DNA of 64,000 nucleotides from Geomonas anaerohicana (GCF_016458305.1 NZ_JAEMHL010000004.1:1-64000), one strand, 5' to 3'; shown: positions 1 through 10,137, numbered from the stretch's first letter. Notes: generated by a model from the letters alone, not told the origin. Numbers and translations: made by a program.

Positions 1-137
1 CGTCTCTGTAACAGCATATCAGGAAGTTTCTTTGCCTCTTGTTATGCCAGGAGGTGCCTTTAGATGATTATCAGGCTACTTTTTTAAGTCCGGCTGCTGG
101 AAAAGGAAAAGTAGCCTGTCCCCTTTTCTTCTTGGGA

Positions 138-494
138 CTATAAAAGAACCCTGTAGTCGGTGACATTAAGCGCCTGCGCCAGTTTTCTGGCCCATTCCCT
201 GCCCATCTGCCGCTTGCCACTTTCGAGCTCTGAAATGTGCCTTTGCGGAATCCCGGTCAACTCCGCGAGTTGGCGCTGGGTCATCCCTTCGCGGTGCCGT
301 GCACCTTTTAGAGCCATTCCTTGAGCATTTTCCGCGTAGCCCGGATAGGCTTCTTCAACCGTGACATACTCGCTTGCCTCAAGCACACCGATCTCCTTGG
401 CGTAATGCCGGAGCATGCTGATCTTGTCCTGGCTGCCTATAAAGCGGGCCTCAGCCTTTTGGTCAGTAGGGTGCTTTTTCGTGCGTTCCAACAT
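138..494 (-). CDS. HigA-like XRE-family antitoxin
   Basis: A 118-residue protein whose C-terminal half is a helix-turn-helix of the XRE/Cro type (about residues 66-100, with the stretch GMTQRQLAELTGIPQRHISE typical of the fold). The N-terminal half is an extension of the kind seen in HigA-type antitoxins. It lies directly downstream of, and overlaps by 32 bases, a RelE/ParE-like toxin gene, so it probably neutralises that toxin and autoregulates the pair. The ATG at 494 has a GGAG seven bases upstream inside the toxin gene, which suggests translational coupling. The toxin-first order is typical of higBA modules. Function is inferred from fold and context. Confidence 0.85.
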   Translation of the reverse strand: MLERTKKHPTDQKAEARFIGSQDKISMLRHYAKEIGVLEASEYVTVEEAYPGYAENAQGMALKGARHREGMTQRQLAELTGIPQRHISELESGKRQMGREWARKLAQALNVTDYRVLL

Positions 495-741
495 AAGTTA
501 GCTCCACAAGTCGGACTTCTCCATCTATCTCTTCCCACACGGCAACGTAAGTAGGTTTTCCCTTCTTGATGTGACAGTGATGTCGTTTAGCCCCAAGCTT
601 CCCATAATTCGGCCAGTCGCCGCGGACTGGGCCACATCTGGCTATCTCGTGTAAAAGGAAAAGAAGAGCTGCCTTCACCTTTTCCGGCAACTTCTCCTTC
701 TGCTTGTTTGCTTGCCGAGTCAGCCTTACCGTGTAGCTCAT
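463..741 (-). CDS. RelE/ParE-family toxin (HigB-like)
   Basis: A 92-residue basic protein beginning MSYTVRLTRQANKQ, with a C-terminal VELTYVGTHEKAPY strand typical of the RelE/ParE superfamily, whose members cleave mRNA on the ribosome or inhibit gyrase. I start it at the ATG at 741, which has AAGG six bases upstream, rather than at the upstream in-frame codon at 771. Its 3' end overlaps the antitoxin gene. No transposase or integrase is visible nearby. The exact subfamily (HigB versus RelE) cannot be fixed by eye. Confidence 0.82.
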   Translation of the reverse strand: MSYTVRLTRQANKQKEKLPEKVKAALLFLLHEIARCGPVRGDWPNYGKLGAKRHHCHIKKGKPTYVAVWEEIDGEVRLVELTYVGTHEKAPY

Positions 742-871
742 AATATACCTTATTTGTGTATCAAAGCCCAAGGTAGAAATGAAGGCAGCCGGGGGCGGTA
801 TAGGACAATAAGCACAGTGCGCAGCGGGACGCTCTGGATTATAAAGGGATCTGGCAACAGTGCAAATGCAG

Positions 872-896
872 AAGGGGCGGCCATAGGCCGCCCCTT
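872..896 (-). terminator. Hairpin terminator downstream of hpnH
   Basis: A perfect 11-base-pair stem (AAGGGGCGGCC / GGCCGCCCCTT) with a three-base loop lies 32 bases past the hpnH stop codon. The T-rich tail is weak on the hpnH strand and somewhat better on the plus strand (TTCTTGTTT), so orientation is less certain than the hairpin. Confidence 0.6.
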
Positions 897-927
897 CTTG
901 TTTACTCGCGCTTCAAAGATACCGATC

Positions 928-1926
928 TTAGGTCAGGTTCCACAGGAACATTTCCCACATCTCTTTCCAGCTCTTGCCGATCTCTTCGACGACGGTGGGC
1001 TCGAAGCCGCAGTGCATCATGCACTGGGCGCAGCGCGGGTCCTTGCCGACGCCGTACTTGTCCCACTGGGTCTTCGCCATCATCTCGGCAAAACTGCCGT
1101 AGTGCTCGTCGGTGATGAGGTAGCAGGGTGCCTTCCAGCCGCGCGGGTTCCGGGTTGGGTTGCCCCACGGGGTGCACTGGAGTTCCTTGTCGCCTTTGAG
1201 GAACCTGAGATACATCGGCGTGGAGAAGAAGCGGAAACGCTTGCTCATCTCGTACACGGCCTCGAACTTCTTCTGGATCTCGCGCCGCTCCAGGAACAGC
1301 TTCTCGCCGACCGCCTCGTAGCCGAAGCCGGGAGCGACCAGGAAGCCGTCGACGCCCAGGTCCTTCAGGTGCGAGAAGAGCATCTCGATCTCGATCAGGT
1401 CGGTTTCCTTGAAGATGGTGGTGTTGGTGCAGAGCCTGAAGCCGAGCTGCTTGGCCTTCTTGATGGCGGACATGGCGATCTTGAAGGTGCCGGGGCGCTC
1501 CAGGATGCGGTCGTGGGTCTCCTCCATGCCGTCCAGGTGGACGTTGAGCACGAAGTTCGGGTGCGGCTTCAGTGTGTCCAGCGCCTTCTCAAGGAGCAGG
1601 GCGTTGGTGCACAGATAGATGTGCTTCCCTCTTTTGAGCACGGCGTCGATCAGTTCGAAGATGTGGGGGTACAGGAACGGTTCGCCGCCGGTGATGGTGA
1701 CCACCGGTGCCGGGCACTGGTCCACGGAGTCCAGGCACTCCTCAAGGCTCATCATCTCCTGGATGGTGTCGGCGTACTCCCTGATGCGGCCGCAGCCGGA
1801 GCAGGCGAGGTTGCACAGGTGGGTCGGCTCCAGCATGAGGACCAGGGGGTACTTCTCCTGCTTCTTCATCTTGTTGCCCATGATGTAACGGGTGAGATCG
1901 TAATTCAATCGCATCGGAAAACGCAT
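928..1926 (-). CDS. hpnH: Hopanoid radical SAM protein HpnH (adenosylhopane synthase)
   Basis: HpnH is the radical S-adenosylmethionine enzyme that joins adenosine to diploptene to form adenosylhopane, the first step of side-chain extension to C35 hopanoids. The 332-residue protein has the N-terminal YPLVLMLEPTHLCNLACSGC signature; C38, C42 and C45 form the CxxxCxxC site that binds the [4Fe-4S] cluster. Further cysteines near the C-terminus (CAQCMMHCGFEPTVVEE) match the C-terminal region of the family. It is the last gene of the leftward hopanoid run shc-hpnA-dxs-hpnH, 124 bases after dxs, and is followed by a hairpin. HpnG, which would act next, is not in the window. Confidence 0.95.
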   Translation of the reverse strand: MRFPMRLNYDLTRYIMGNKMKKQEKYPLVLMLEPTHLCNLACSGCGRIREYADTIQEMMSLEECLDSVDQCPAPVVTITGGEPFLYPHIFELIDAVLKRGKHIYLCTNALLLEKALDTLKPHPNFVLNVHLDGMEETHDRILERPGTFKIAMSAIKKAKQLGFRLCTNTTIFKETDLIEIEMLFSHLKDLGVDGFLVAPGFGYEAVGEKLFLERREIQKKFEAVYEMSKRFRFFSTPMYLRFLKGDKELQCTPWGNPTRNPRGWKAPCYLITDEHYGSFAEMMAKTQWDKYGVGKDPRCAQCMMHCGFEPTVVEEIGKSWKEMWEMFLWNLT

Positions 1927-1979
1927 TGTAGAGTATCCTTCCGGCTGTTCTTTGGTTTTGACGGCTGATAAAGACGGCT

Positions 1980-2020
1980 GCGGGACAGGCCGAGGAGATG
2001 AAGCTTTCAGCCTGTCCCGC
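1980..2020. repeat. Long-stem inverted repeat between dxs and hpnH
   Basis: Two perfect 11-base arms (GCGGGACAGGC / GCCTGTCCCGC) separated by 19 bases lie in the 124-base gap between dxs and hpnH. In RNA this would form a stable hairpin that could stabilise or attenuate the dxs-hpnH transcript. There is no T-run, so it is not a normal intrinsic terminator. The core GGGACAGGC recalls the GGGACTGGCTCC repeat family found elsewhere in the window. Confidence 0.55.
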
Positions 2021-2050
2021 GTTAGCTGCCTGAGTGTAACGAAAACGCTG

Positions 2051-3958
2051 CTACTTTACCACGGTTAGTTGCGGATGAACGCTGCCCGCTCCCTTCAGGA
2101 AGGCCTGGCAGGTGGCGGCGATGCCGGCGCCGTCGAGCCCCAGGTCGGCGCGCAGTTGGGCCTGGCTTCCCTGCTCGACGAAGCTGTCGGGGATGCCGAT
2201 CCGCTTCACCCGCACCCCGGTCAGTCCCGAATCCGCCATTGCCTCGAGGACGGCACTGCCGAAGCCGCCCAGGAGGGCGTTCTCTTCGACGGTCACGACA
2301 CAGCCGGTGCGTCCGGCCTCGGCGAGGATCAGGTCGCGGTCCAGCGGTTTCACGAAGCGCGCGTTGACCACGGAGGCGAAGATCCCCTTCTGCTTCAGGA
2401 TGGCGGCGGCTTCCAGCGCGGGGTAGACGGTGGAGCCGACGGCGACCAGGGTCAGGTCGGTCCCTTCGACCAGCAGTTCCCCCTTGCCGACTTCGAGCGA
2501 CTTCAGTTCCTTGTCCATGGCCACGCCGAATCCGGCGCCGCGCGGGTAGCGCAGCGACACGGGGCGGCCTAAGTAGATGGCGGTCTTCAGCATGTGCTGC
2601 AGCTCGTTCTCGTCCTTGGGCGCCATCACGGTGAGTTCGGGGAGGTGGCGCAGGTACGAGAGGTCGAAGGCGCCGTGATGGGTCGGGCCGTCGTCGCCCA
2701 CCAGGCCGGCACGGTCCAGGGCCATGGTGACCGGGAGCTTCTGCAGGCAGATGTCGTGGAAGACCTGGTCGTAGGCGCGCTGGGTGAAGGTCGAGTAGAT
2801 GGCGGCGACCGGGCGGAACCCTTCCACGGCAAGCCCCGCCGCGAAGGTCAGGGCGTGCTGCTCGGCGATGCCGACGTCGAAGAAGCGCTCCGGGAAGCGT
2901 TCCGCAAACGGCGTAAGTCCGGTGCCGTCGGGCATGGCAGCGGTGATGGCCAGGATCTTCTCGTCCTTTTCGCCCAGCTTCACCAGGGTGTTGCCGAAGA
3001 CGCTGGTGTAGGAGGGGGGCGCCTGCTTGCTCGGGGTGGCGCTGGCGGGCTTGGTGGGGGCGACGCCGTGGTACTTGTCCGGCATGTCCTCGGCCGGGCC
3101 GTGGCCTTTTCCCTTCTTGGTCATGACGTGCAGCAGGATGGGGCCTTCCAGCCGCTTCACGTTCTCCAGTACGCCCAGGAGGGTGGGGATGTCGTGTCCG
3201 GCGATGGGGCCGACGTACTCGAAGCCAAGCGCCTCGAAGAGCGTCCCCGGGGTGAGGAATCCCTTGAGCGAGTTCTCCGCCTTCTTGGCGAAGTGCAGGA
3301 TGTTGCCGCCGATGGCGGGGATGCCCGCCAGAAGACCTTCCATCTCCTTCTTCAGCCCCCGGTAATAGGAGCCGGTCATCTTCCTGGAGATGAAGGAGGA
3401 GAGGGCACCGACGTTTTTCGAGATGGACATCTCGTTGTCGTTTAGGACCACGATCAGGTTCTTCTTCAGGTGCCCGGCCTGGTTCAGCGCCTCCAGGGCC
3501 ATGCCGCCGGTAAGCGAGCCGTCCCCGATTACGGAGATGACGCGGGCGTCGTCACCCTTCAACGTGTGGGCGACGGCGAGGCCGAGCCCGGCCGAGATGG
3601 AGGTGGAGGAGTGTCCGGCGCCGAAGGCGTCGTGGGGGGACTCGGAGCGTTTGGGAAAGCCGCTGATCCCCTTGTAGCAGCGCTGGGTGTGGAAGCTGTC
3701 GCGGCGTCCGGTGAGGATCTTGTGGGTGTAGGCCTGGTGGCCGACGTCCCAGACGATGTTGTCCTTGGGGGAGTCGAAACAGTAATGCAGCGCGATGCTG
3801 AGCTCGACCACACCCAGGTTGGAGGCCAGGTGTCCGCCGGTCTTCGCCACCGTATCCATGAGGAAGCCGCGCACTTCGTCTGCGAGCAGCACCAGCTCCT
3901 CGGCATCCAGCTTCTTCAGGTCGTCGGGACCGTTTATCTTGCTGAGCAATGTGTACAT
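2051..3958 (-). CDS. dxs: 1-deoxy-D-xylulose-5-phosphate synthase
   Basis: Dxs condenses pyruvate with glyceraldehyde-3-phosphate to give DXP, the first committed step of the MEP isoprenoid pathway, and uses thiamine diphosphate. The 635-residue length is normal. Visible signatures are [13 protein letters not shown], the ThDP-binding [15 protein letters not shown] and the pyrimidine-domain motif [15 protein letters not shown], in the usual order, followed by the transketolase C-terminal domain. The gene sits inside the hopanoid run between hpnA and hpnH, so isoprenoid precursor supply appears to be coupled to hopanoid synthesis. The 70-base gap upstream contains a fragment of a repeat also found after hpnN. 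Confidence 0.97.
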   Translation of the reverse strand: MYTLLSKINGPDDLKKLDAEELVLLADEVRGFLMDTVAKTGGHLASNLGVVELSIALHYCFDSPKDNIVWDVGHQAYTHKILTGRRDSFHTQRCYKGISGFPKRSESPHDAFGAGHSSTSISAGLGLAVAHTLKGDDARVISVIGDGSLTGGMALEALNQAGHLKKNLIVVLNDNEMSISKNVGALSSFISRKMTGSYYRGLKKEMEGLLAGIPAIGGNILHFAKKAENSLKGFLTPGTLFEALGFEYVGPIAGHDIPTLLGVLENVKRLEGPILLHVMTKKGKGHGPAEDMPDKYHGVAPTKPASATPSKQAPPSYTSVFGNTLVKLGEKDEKILAITAAMPDGTGLTPFAERFPERFFDVGIAEQHALTFAAGLAVEGFRPVAAIYSTFTQRAYDQVFHDICLQKLPVTMALDRAGLVGDDGPTHHGAFDLSYLRHLPELTVMAPKDENELQHMLKTAIYLGRPVSLRYPRGAGFGVAMDKELKSLEVGKGELLVEGTDLTLVAVGSTVYPALEAAAILKQKGIFASVVNARFVKPLDRDLILAEAGRTGCVVTVEENALLGGFGSAVLEAMADSGLTGVRVKRIGIPDSFVEQGSQAQLRADLGLDGAGIAATCQAFLKGAGSVHPQLTVVK

Positions 3959-4028
3959 GGATCTCCTTGAGAACCCTGCGATTAAAAAACAAAACCATTG
4001 GCCACGGAGAACATCTGAAACGAGAAGG

Positions 4029-5021
4029 CTACCGGTTCTGAATGTAGCCGTTGTCCTTGAACCACTTCACCGCACGCTCCAGGGCGTCTTCCACGGGAGC
4101 CTGCGGCAACCCCAGCTCGGCCTGCGCCTTGCCGGAATCAAAATACATGAACTTCCTCGCCATCTGCACGCCGGCCAGCGGGATGAGCGGCTCGCGCCCG
4201 GTGACGGCGGAGATGGCATGGTTGGCATAGGCCGCCATGAGGACCGGGTAGTAGGGGAGCTTCACCCGCGGCGCCTTGAGCCCCGTGAGCGCCGAGAGCA
4301 TCTCGAATATCTGGGCCATGGTCAGGTTGCGGTTCCCCAGGATGTACTTCTGCCCGACCTTTCCTTTCTGGGCCGCCAGCAGGTGCCCCCGCGCACACGC
4401 CTCGACGTCGATCAGGTTCAAGCCGGTGTCGAGGTAGGCGGGCATCTTGCCGTTTAAAAAGTCGACGATGATCTTGCCGGTGGGCGTCGGCTTCACGTCC
4501 ATCGGCCCCACCGGGGTGGACGGGTTCACGATCACCAGCGGCAGCCCCTTCTCCAGGTAGGATTCGGCGGCGCGCTCGGCCAGAAATTTGCTCTTCTTGT
4601 AATCCCCGACCATGTCCACGAAGTCGACCGGGGTCTCCTCGGTGCCGGGAGTGCCGTCGCCGGGGTTGCCCAGGGTGCCCACGCTGCTGGTGTAGACCAC
4701 GCGGCCGACGTCCGCGGCCAGCGCCGCGGAAAGGATGTTGCGGGTGCCCAGCACGTTGGCGTCGTACATCGCCTGCGGTGTCCGCGTCCAGAGCCGGTAG
4801 TCGGCGGCGGCGTGGAAGAGGAGGTCACATCCGGAAAGCGCCTTGACCAGCGACTGGCGCTCGGAGAGGTCCCCCTCGTGCAGTTCCAGGTCGAGTCCGG
4901 CCAGGTTGCGCCGGTCCGAGCCGGGGCGCACCAGCACGCGTACCTGTGCCCCATCCTTGAGGAGCTCGCGCACGATGCTCGCGCCGATGAAACCGGTGGC
5001 CCCGGTGACGAACGCTTTCAT
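4029..5021 (-). CDS. hpnA: Hopanoid-associated NAD-dependent sugar epimerase HpnA
   Basis: A 330-residue extended short-chain dehydrogenase/reductase. The N-terminal Rossmann motif [17 protein letters not shown] binds NAD(P), and the catalytic YxxxK is seen in GDYKKSKF. HpnA is a recurrent member of hopanoid loci and is annotated as a sugar epimerase acting on an unspecified substrate. It starts at an ATG 9 bases after the shc stop codon, so the two genes are probably cotranscribed and translationally close. The assignment to HpnA rather than to a general dihydroflavonol-reductase-like protein rests on similarity of pattern and on its position beside shc and hpnH. Confidence 0.9.
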   Translation of the reverse strand: MKAFVTGATGFIGASIVRELLKDGAQVRVLVRPGSDRRNLAGLDLELHEGDLSERQSLVKALSGCDLLFHAAADYRLWTRTPQAMYDANVLGTRNILSAALAADVGRVVYTSSVGTLGNPGDGTPGTEETPVDFVDMVGDYKKSKFLAERAAESYLEKGLPLVIVNPSTPVGPMDVKPTPTGKIIVDFLNGKMPAYLDTGLNLIDVEACARGHLLAAQKGKVGQKYILGNRNLTMAQIFEMLSALTGLKAPRVKLPYYPVLMAAYANHAISAVTGREPLIPLAGVQMARKFMYFDSGKAQAELGLPQAPVEDALERAVKWFKDNGYIQNR

Positions 5022-5030
5022 GACCGGCCG

Positions 5031-7076
5031 CTACTCCGCCGCGCCGGTGAGGGCACGGTAGGTCCCCAGCGCCATGAGCGGGAAGCAGTTGCGGTAGATG
5101 TGGTACTTGATCATGAAGTACTTCGGGAACCCGGTCCCGGTGTACTGCGTCTCGTCCCAGGTGCCGTCCTGCTTCTGGGTCGATATCAGGTACTGGACGC
5201 CGCGCACCACGGTGGAGGAGTGCGCCTCGCCGGCGGCCATGAGCCCCAGGAGCGCCCAGCCGGTCTGCGATGCCGTGCTCTCTCCCATCCCGGCCAGGGT
5301 GGCGTCGTGATAGGACTCGCAGGTCTCCCCCCAGCCGCCGTCGATGTTCTGGCGCGACTTGATCCAGTTGACCGCCTTCTTGATGTAGGGCTGCTCCATG
5401 TCCTCACCGATGGCGGCAAGGCCGCAGAGCACGCTCCAGGTGCCGTAGAGGTAGTTGACCCCCCAGCGCCCCCACCAGGGTCCTTCCGGCTCCTGGTTCT
5501 TTTTCAGGAACTCCAGGGCGCGCTGCGCGGCCGGATAGGTGATGGGATAGCCGAAGGTCCCCATCAGCTCCAGCATCCGCCCCGTGAGGTCGGCGGTGGG
5601 CGGGTCGATGAGCGCCTCCAGGTCGGCGAAGGGGATCTTGTTCAGGATGTGCCTGGTGTTGTCCTTGTCGAAGGCGCCCCAGCCGCCGTTTTTGCTCTGC
5701 ATCCCCAGGCACCAGTTGATGCCCCTCTTGACGGCCTCGTTCATCGCCTTGCGGTCCTTCACCTCGATCCCCTTCAGGGCGATCATGACGAAACCGGAGT
5801 CGTCGACGTCGGGATACCAGTCGTTCAGGAATTCGAAGGCCCAGCCGCCCGGCTCGAGGTCGGGTGACTTGATCTTCCAATCCCCGGGCCTTCTCACCTC
5901 GCGCTCCAAAAGCCACTGTGCGCCTTTAACCAGCGAGGGATGATCGGACGGCACGCCCGCATCGACCAGTGCCTTGAGGGCGAGGGCCGTGTCCCACACC
6001 GGCGAGACACACGACTGCAGCACCAACTGCTCGTCGGTCTCGATGCAGAAGTGCTCCAGCGCCTTAAGCCCCTGGGCCACCGCCGGGTGCTCGTTGTCGT
6101 AGCCAAGGACGCTCAGCGCCAGCACCGCGTTCAGCATGGCCGGCTGGATGCCGCCCCAGTCACCCGACTCCTCCTGGTGCTCAAGCACCCACTCCTCGGC
6201 CTTGGCCATGGCCCGCTTGTGCAGGGGGCGGATGGGGCTCCTCTCGTACACCTTGAGCATGTGGTCCAGGCCGATGAAGAAGTTTTTCCAGGTGAAGATG
6301 CCTTCTTCCTTGGTGAAGGTGTAGTCGATGGCGCGCGGCGGCCGCACGAACAGTTCCTGCACCCGCCGCGCGGGGGGGAGCTTGTGCACCGGGCGCTTGT
6401 ACATCACGATGGAGAGCGGGATGATGGTAGCCCGGGCCCAACTGGAGAACTCGTAGATGTTGATGTAGGCCCAGTTGGGGAGGAGGTTCAGCTCCACCGG
6501 CATGCTGGGGACGCCGAGCCAGTCGAACTCGCCGAAAAGCGCCAGGAAGATCTTGGTGAAGACGCGGGACTTGATCACCCCCCCCTTGGAGAGGATGAAG
6601 GCGCGCGCCTTCTCCAGCGCCGGGTGCTCGGCGGGGTAGCCGGCGAGCTTCAGCGCGAAGTAGGCTTCGATGGTGGTGGAAAGGTCGCCCGGGCCGCCGT
6701 AGTAGATGGTCCAGAAGCCCTCCTCGGTCTGCTTGGAGAGGAGGTAGTTGCTCATCTTGCGCTCGCGCTCGTGATCAACCAGCCCGAGGAAGTGGAGCAG
6801 CATTATATATTCTGCGGTGATGGTGACATTCGATTCGAGCTCGGCCCACCAATAACCTTTGGGGAGCTGTTCACGGAAGAAGAAGTCGCGGCTTCCTTCA
6901 ATGGCGAGATCGAGAGGGCTCTTTACCTTGCCCGGCTTACTCTTCCAAAGAGCGGGGGGGAACTGATGAACCGTTGCCCCTGCCTTGTGTTCGACGTTCA
7001 ACTCCGGCTCACTAACGGTGCCGTTGAATGAGGTGAGTGCATGTGATATGGGGTGTTTGAAGGGGGACGTCACCAC
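5031..7076 (-). CDS. shc: Squalene-hopene cyclase
   Basis: Shc cyclises squalene to hopene/diplopterol on the inner face of the cytoplasmic membrane. The 681-residue protein carries the catalytic DxDD motif (D423-V-D425-D426 within DWYPDVDDSGF) and repeated QW-type motifs such as the segments around DGGWGETCESYHD and QDGTWDE near the C-terminus. The reading frame begins with GTG at 7076, preceded by AGGAG; an overlapping upstream ATG is out of frame. It is the first gene of the leftward hopanoid operon and has a recognisable promoter about 36 bases upstream. The squalene synthesis genes hpnCDE are not in the window. Confidence 0.97.
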   Translation of the reverse strand: MVTSPFKHPISHALTSFNGTVSEPELNVEHKAGATVHQFPPALWKSKPGKVKSPLDLAIEGSRDFFFREQLPKGYWWAELESNVTITAEYIMLLHFLGLVDHERERKMSNYLLSKQTEEGFWTIYYGGPGDLSTTIEAYFALKLAGYPAEHPALEKARAFILSKGGVIKSRVFTKIFLALFGEFDWLGVPSMPVELNLLPNWAYINIYEFSSWARATIIPLSIVMYKRPVHKLPPARRVQELFVRPPRAIDYTFTKEEGIFTWKNFFIGLDHMLKVYERSPIRPLHKRAMAKAEEWVLEHQEESGDWGGIQPAMLNAVLALSVLGYDNEHPAVAQGLKALEHFCIETDEQLVLQSCVSPVWDTALALKALVDAGVPSDHPSLVKGAQWLLEREVRRPGDWKIKSPDLEPGGWAFEFLNDWYPDVDDSGFVMIALKGIEVKDRKAMNEAVKRGINWCLGMQSKNGGWGAFDKDNTRHILNKIPFADLEALIDPPTADLTGRMLELMGTFGYPITYPAAQRALEFLKKNQEPEGPWWGRWGVNYLYGTWSVLCGLAAIGEDMEQPYIKKAVNWIKSRQNIDGGWGETCESYHDATLAGMGESTASQTGWALLGLMAAGEAHSSTVVRGVQYLISTQKQDGTWDETQYTGTGFPKYFMIKYHIYRNCFPLMALGTYRALTGAAE

Positions 7077-7111
7077 ATACTCCTTTCTGCCGGATTGGTG
7101 CAGATTAACCC

Positions 7112-7139
7112 AGTGTAGCTGCTTTACTCATAGTTACAA
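7112..7139 (-). promoter_or_regulatory. Predicted sigma70-type promoter for shc operon
   Basis: On the minus strand TTGTAA (7134-7139) and TACACT (7112-7117) are separated by 16 bases and lie just upstream of shc. This is a match by eye only; no transcription start is known. The remainder of the divergent gap to hpnN also holds a TTGACA at 7161-7166 on the plus strand without a convincing -10 element. Confidence 0.5.
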
Positions 7140-7304
7140 GGTTCGAAATCTACCATGTATTTGACAAAAGGTACACTGTTTTTTCCTTACGCTCCTTTTT
7201 TTTCTTAATGAAAACAGGGATTTGCTCGGTGCTGTTGATTGTGGCGCCTGTGTGTGCTAGGTTGCAGGGGCTTAATTTTTTATGCCAAAAAGGTCAATGA
7301 TCCT

Positions 7305-9953
7305 ATGAATGAAGCCCCAAAAACGAGCATCCTGTTCTCCCTCGCCGCGCGGCGCCCCTGGCTGGTGCTGACCCTGGCGCTGCTGTTCTCCGTTCTTTCC
7401 ATCTGGCTCACGGCGCAGCGCATGGAGTTTCTCACCGGGCGCGACGACCTGATGCCGCAGAACACCTCCTTCAACCGCGACTACCGCGCCTTCCGTGCCG
7501 AGTTCGGCAGCATGGAGGATATCGTGGTGGTGATCGAGGGACAGGATGCCGACAAGGTGGGAGAGTTCGGCACCCGTCTGCGCGACGCGCTGGCAAAGGA
7601 CAAGGGGCATTTCTCCGACGTCTTCTATCCCTTTGCACTCCCGTTTTTCCGCGACAACGGCCTGTTGTTCATGTCTTTGGACGACATAAAGGAGCTGCGC
7701 CGCAACCTGACCCTGGCGGCCCCCGCCTTGCGGGCGCTCTCCGCCTCACCCTCGGTCCAGACCCTCTTCACCTACATGACCGGAAGCATCGATCGCTACC
7801 TGGCCGGTGACGAGAAACAGCTGCCGGGCATCATGTTCATGCTCGACAAACTGGGCGCCGGCTTCACCAGCTTCGGGACCGGGAAGGGGAGTGTCCCCTC
7901 GATGGAAAGCGTCTTCATGAATCCCGATTCCTCCTTCGCCCGGGCCGGTCGGCAGCAGATACTGACCGCGCTCCCGGTTCGGGACATGGCGGGATTCGTC
8001 CCGGCCAAGGCGGCGATAGCGGTGGTCCGCGCCGAGGTGGCCCGACTGAAGGCCCTGCCGGCATACAAGGGCATCAGCGTCGGGCTCACCGGGACCCCGG
8101 TCCTCGAGCACGAGGAGATGACCACCAGCGAGAAGGACATCACCCTGGCGACGGTGGTTTCCCTGGTACTGACGGTGGTCCTGCTTCTCTTTGCCTTCCG
8201 CGGGGTGCTCAACGTCTTTGCCGCCGTGGTTTCGCTGCTGGTCGCCATCTCCCTCTCTTTCGGGTTCGCCACCGTCGCGGTCGGGCATCTGAACATTCTC
8301 TCCATGGTCTTTGCCGTCATGCTGATCGGCATCGGCATCGAGTACGGCATCCAGGTGGTGCTGCGCTACCAGGAGGAACTGCGCCTGGGGGCGGGGGAAA
8401 TGATTGCGCTGGAAACGGGGGTGACCAGGAACGTCTGGGCCATCGTCATGGCCGCGGCCACCGTCGCCGCCGCTTTCCTCACCTTCGTGTTCACCGACTT
8501 CCGCGGCATCGCAGAACTGGGGATCATAGCCGCCGGCGGCGTCGTCATCTGCGTCATGGTCACCTTCACCGTGCTGCCTGCTTTGCTGGTGCTGCTGGCC
8601 CGCTACCGCAAGACCCGCACCCGCGCCACGACGGCGCGCCTGAGCGAGCACGGGGTGCTGTCCCGGCTGCTCTTCGGCCGTCCCAAGCTGGTCATCGGCC
8701 TGACCCTGGTGCTGTGCGTCGCCTCGCTCTATCCCCTCTCGAGGATCTCGTTTGACTACAACCTGATGAACCTTCAGGCCAAGGGGCTGGAGTCGGTCAC
8801 CTACGCCTATAAGCTGATGAGAAGCAAGGAGAACAGCGGCTACTTTGCGGTGGTGATGGCCGATAATGCCGCGGACGCCCAGGCGAAGACGGCCAGGCTG
8901 GAACGGCTGCCGAGCGTGGACCACGTGGTGAGCCTGAACACGCTGGTGCCGGACCATCAGCAGGAGAAGCTCGCCGAACTGGCCGCGCTGCAACATGAGC
9001 TTGCCGACGTGAAGCCCGCCCCCTACGAGGAAAGCCTCTCGCTCATGGAGCTGCCCAAGGTCTTCGAGGCGTTCAGAAACGCTGCGGTGGCGCTCAAGGA
9101 GCGGCTGGAGCGGGAGCGGCGCCCGGAGGCGAAGCAGGCTGCCTCCTTCGTGGCGACCCTGGACAAGTTCTTCGCCGGGCTGGAAAAGGAGAAGGACAAG
9201 AACGCGGTGGGGATGCTCCAGGATTTCCAAGGCGGGATGTTCAAGGAGCTGCCGGCAAAGATCGAACTTTTGAAGCAGAGTCTCGCGGCCAGGCCGGTAA
9301 CCGAGGCCGATGTCCCCAAGGAGCTGCGTTCCCGTTTCGTGGGCAAGACCGGCAAGCTGATGCTGCAGGTGGCCCCCAAGGGGGAGATCTTCAACCGCGA
9401 GCCGCTCAAGACCTTCATCGACGAGGTGAGAACTGTCGACCCGCACGCGACCGGAGAACCGGTGATGGTCTACGAGTCCATGACCATCATGCGCGACTCC
9501 TATCGCCTCGCCTTCATCTACGCCTTCGTTGCTATCGTGGGGATTCTCCTGTTCGCGTTCCGCAGCCTGAAGTTCGCGCTCATCGGGCTGGTTCCGCTGC
9601 TGGTGGGGCTGCTCTTCATGGTGAGCGGCATGTGGCTCTTCGGCATCAGCTTCAACTCCGCCAACATCATCGTGCTGCCGCTGGTCCTGGGGATCGCGGT
9701 CGATTCGGGGATCTACATCATCAACCGGTATCGGCGCGAGGAGGGGAGCGCGGCGGGCGTGATTCTCAGCTCCACCGGCGTCGGGGTACTGCTGAACACG
9801 CTCACCATTATGGCCAGCTTCGGGGCGCTCATGGTGGCGCGGCACCAGGGGGTGTTCAGTATCGGTGCGGTGATGTCGCTGGGCATGGTCGCCTGCCAGA
9901 TCGCCTTCATGGTCACGCTGCCGGCGGTGCTGAACCTGACGGCGAAGAAATAA
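7305..9953 (+). CDS. hpnN: Hopanoid-associated RND transporter HpnN
   Basis: An 882-residue MMPL/RND-type integral membrane protein. HpnN proteins are reported to move hopanoids from the inner to the outer membrane. The architecture is the expected duplicated one: a first transmembrane helix near residues 10-30, a large periplasmic loop, a block of helices (about residues 280-460), a second periplasmic loop, and a final helix block (about 740-880). GIGIEYGIQVVLRYQEE and LGIAVDSGIYIINRYRRE are the paired helix motifs of the family. I start at the ATG at 7305 (MNEAPKTSILFSLAARRPW), not at the longer in-frame codon at 7239. It is divergent from shc. Confidence 0.92.
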   Translation: MNEAPKTSILFSLAARRPWLVLTLALLFSVLSIWLTAQRMEFLTGRDDLMPQNTSFNRDYRAFRAEFGSMEDIVVVIEGQDADKVGEFGTRLRDALAKDKGHFSDVFYPFALPFFRDNGLLFMSLDDIKELRRNLTLAAPALRALSASPSVQTLFTYMTGSIDRYLAGDEKQLPGIMFMLDKLGAGFTSFGTGKGSVPSMESVFMNPDSSFARAGRQQILTALPVRDMAGFVPAKAAIAVVRAEVARLKALPAYKGISVGLTGTPVLEHEEMTTSEKDITLATVVSLVLTVVLLLFAFRGVLNVFAAVVSLLVAISLSFGFATVAVGHLNILSMVFAVMLIGIGIEYGIQVVLRYQEELRLGAGEMIALETGVTRNVWAIVMAAATVAAAFLTFVFTDFRGIAELGIIAAGGVVICVMVTFTVLPALLVLLARYRKTRTRATTARLSEHGVLSRLLFGRPKLVIGLTLVLCVASLYPLSRISFDYNLMNLQAKGLESVTYAYKLMRSKENSGYFAVVMADNAADAQAKTARLERLPSVDHVVSLNTLVPDHQQEKLAELAALQHELADVKPAPYEESLSLMELPKVFEAFRNAAVALKERLERERRPEAKQAASFVATLDKFFAGLEKEKDKNAVGMLQDFQGGMFKELPAKIELLKQSLAARPVTEADVPKELRSRFVGKTGKLMLQVAPKGEIFNREPLKTFIDEVRTVDPHATGEPVMVYESMTIMRDSYRLAFIYAFVAIVGILLFAFRSLKFALIGLVPLLVGLLFMVSGMWLFGISFNSANIIVLPLVLGIAVDSGIYIINRYRREEGSAAGVILSSTGVGVLLNTLTIMASFGALMVARHQGVFSIGAVMSLGMVACQIAFMVTLPAVLNLTAKK

Positions 9954-10022
9954 CAACAAGAACCATCGGCCACGGAGAAAATCTGAGGACATCTGAGAAA
10001 ACAAAGGGCGGAGAACATCAAC

Positions 10023-10052
10023 TGTAGGGGCGAATAATCATTCGCCCCTACA
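10023..10052. repeat. Perfect 13-bp-stem palindromic repeat (family R1)
   Basis: TGTAGGGGCGAAT and ATTCGCCCCTACA flank a four-base loop AATC. Partial copies occur at 12099-12123 and 27833-27857. All lie between genes, as REP-like elements do. Confidence 0.8.
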
Positions 10053-10137
10053 GGAACTAGACGTTGAGGAGACGTTGCCACTGGCAACGCCCTCACCCCT
10101 GCCCCTCTCCCGGGAGGGCGAGGGGGGTGTATACGTT

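Noticed and set aside
712-1968. 418-codon plus-strand frame opposite hpnH
   Set aside because: Antisense to hpnH, which has clear radical SAM motifs; no ribosome binding site and no recognisable product.
7161-7190. Promoter for hpnN beginning with TTGACA at 7161
   Set aside because: No acceptable -10 hexamer 16-18 bases downstream, so I could not support it as a feature.
7746-10004. 752-codon open frame on the minus strand opposite hpnN
   Set aside because: Shadow of hpnN; His/Gln/Arg-rich with no domain, and it runs into the repeats downstream.
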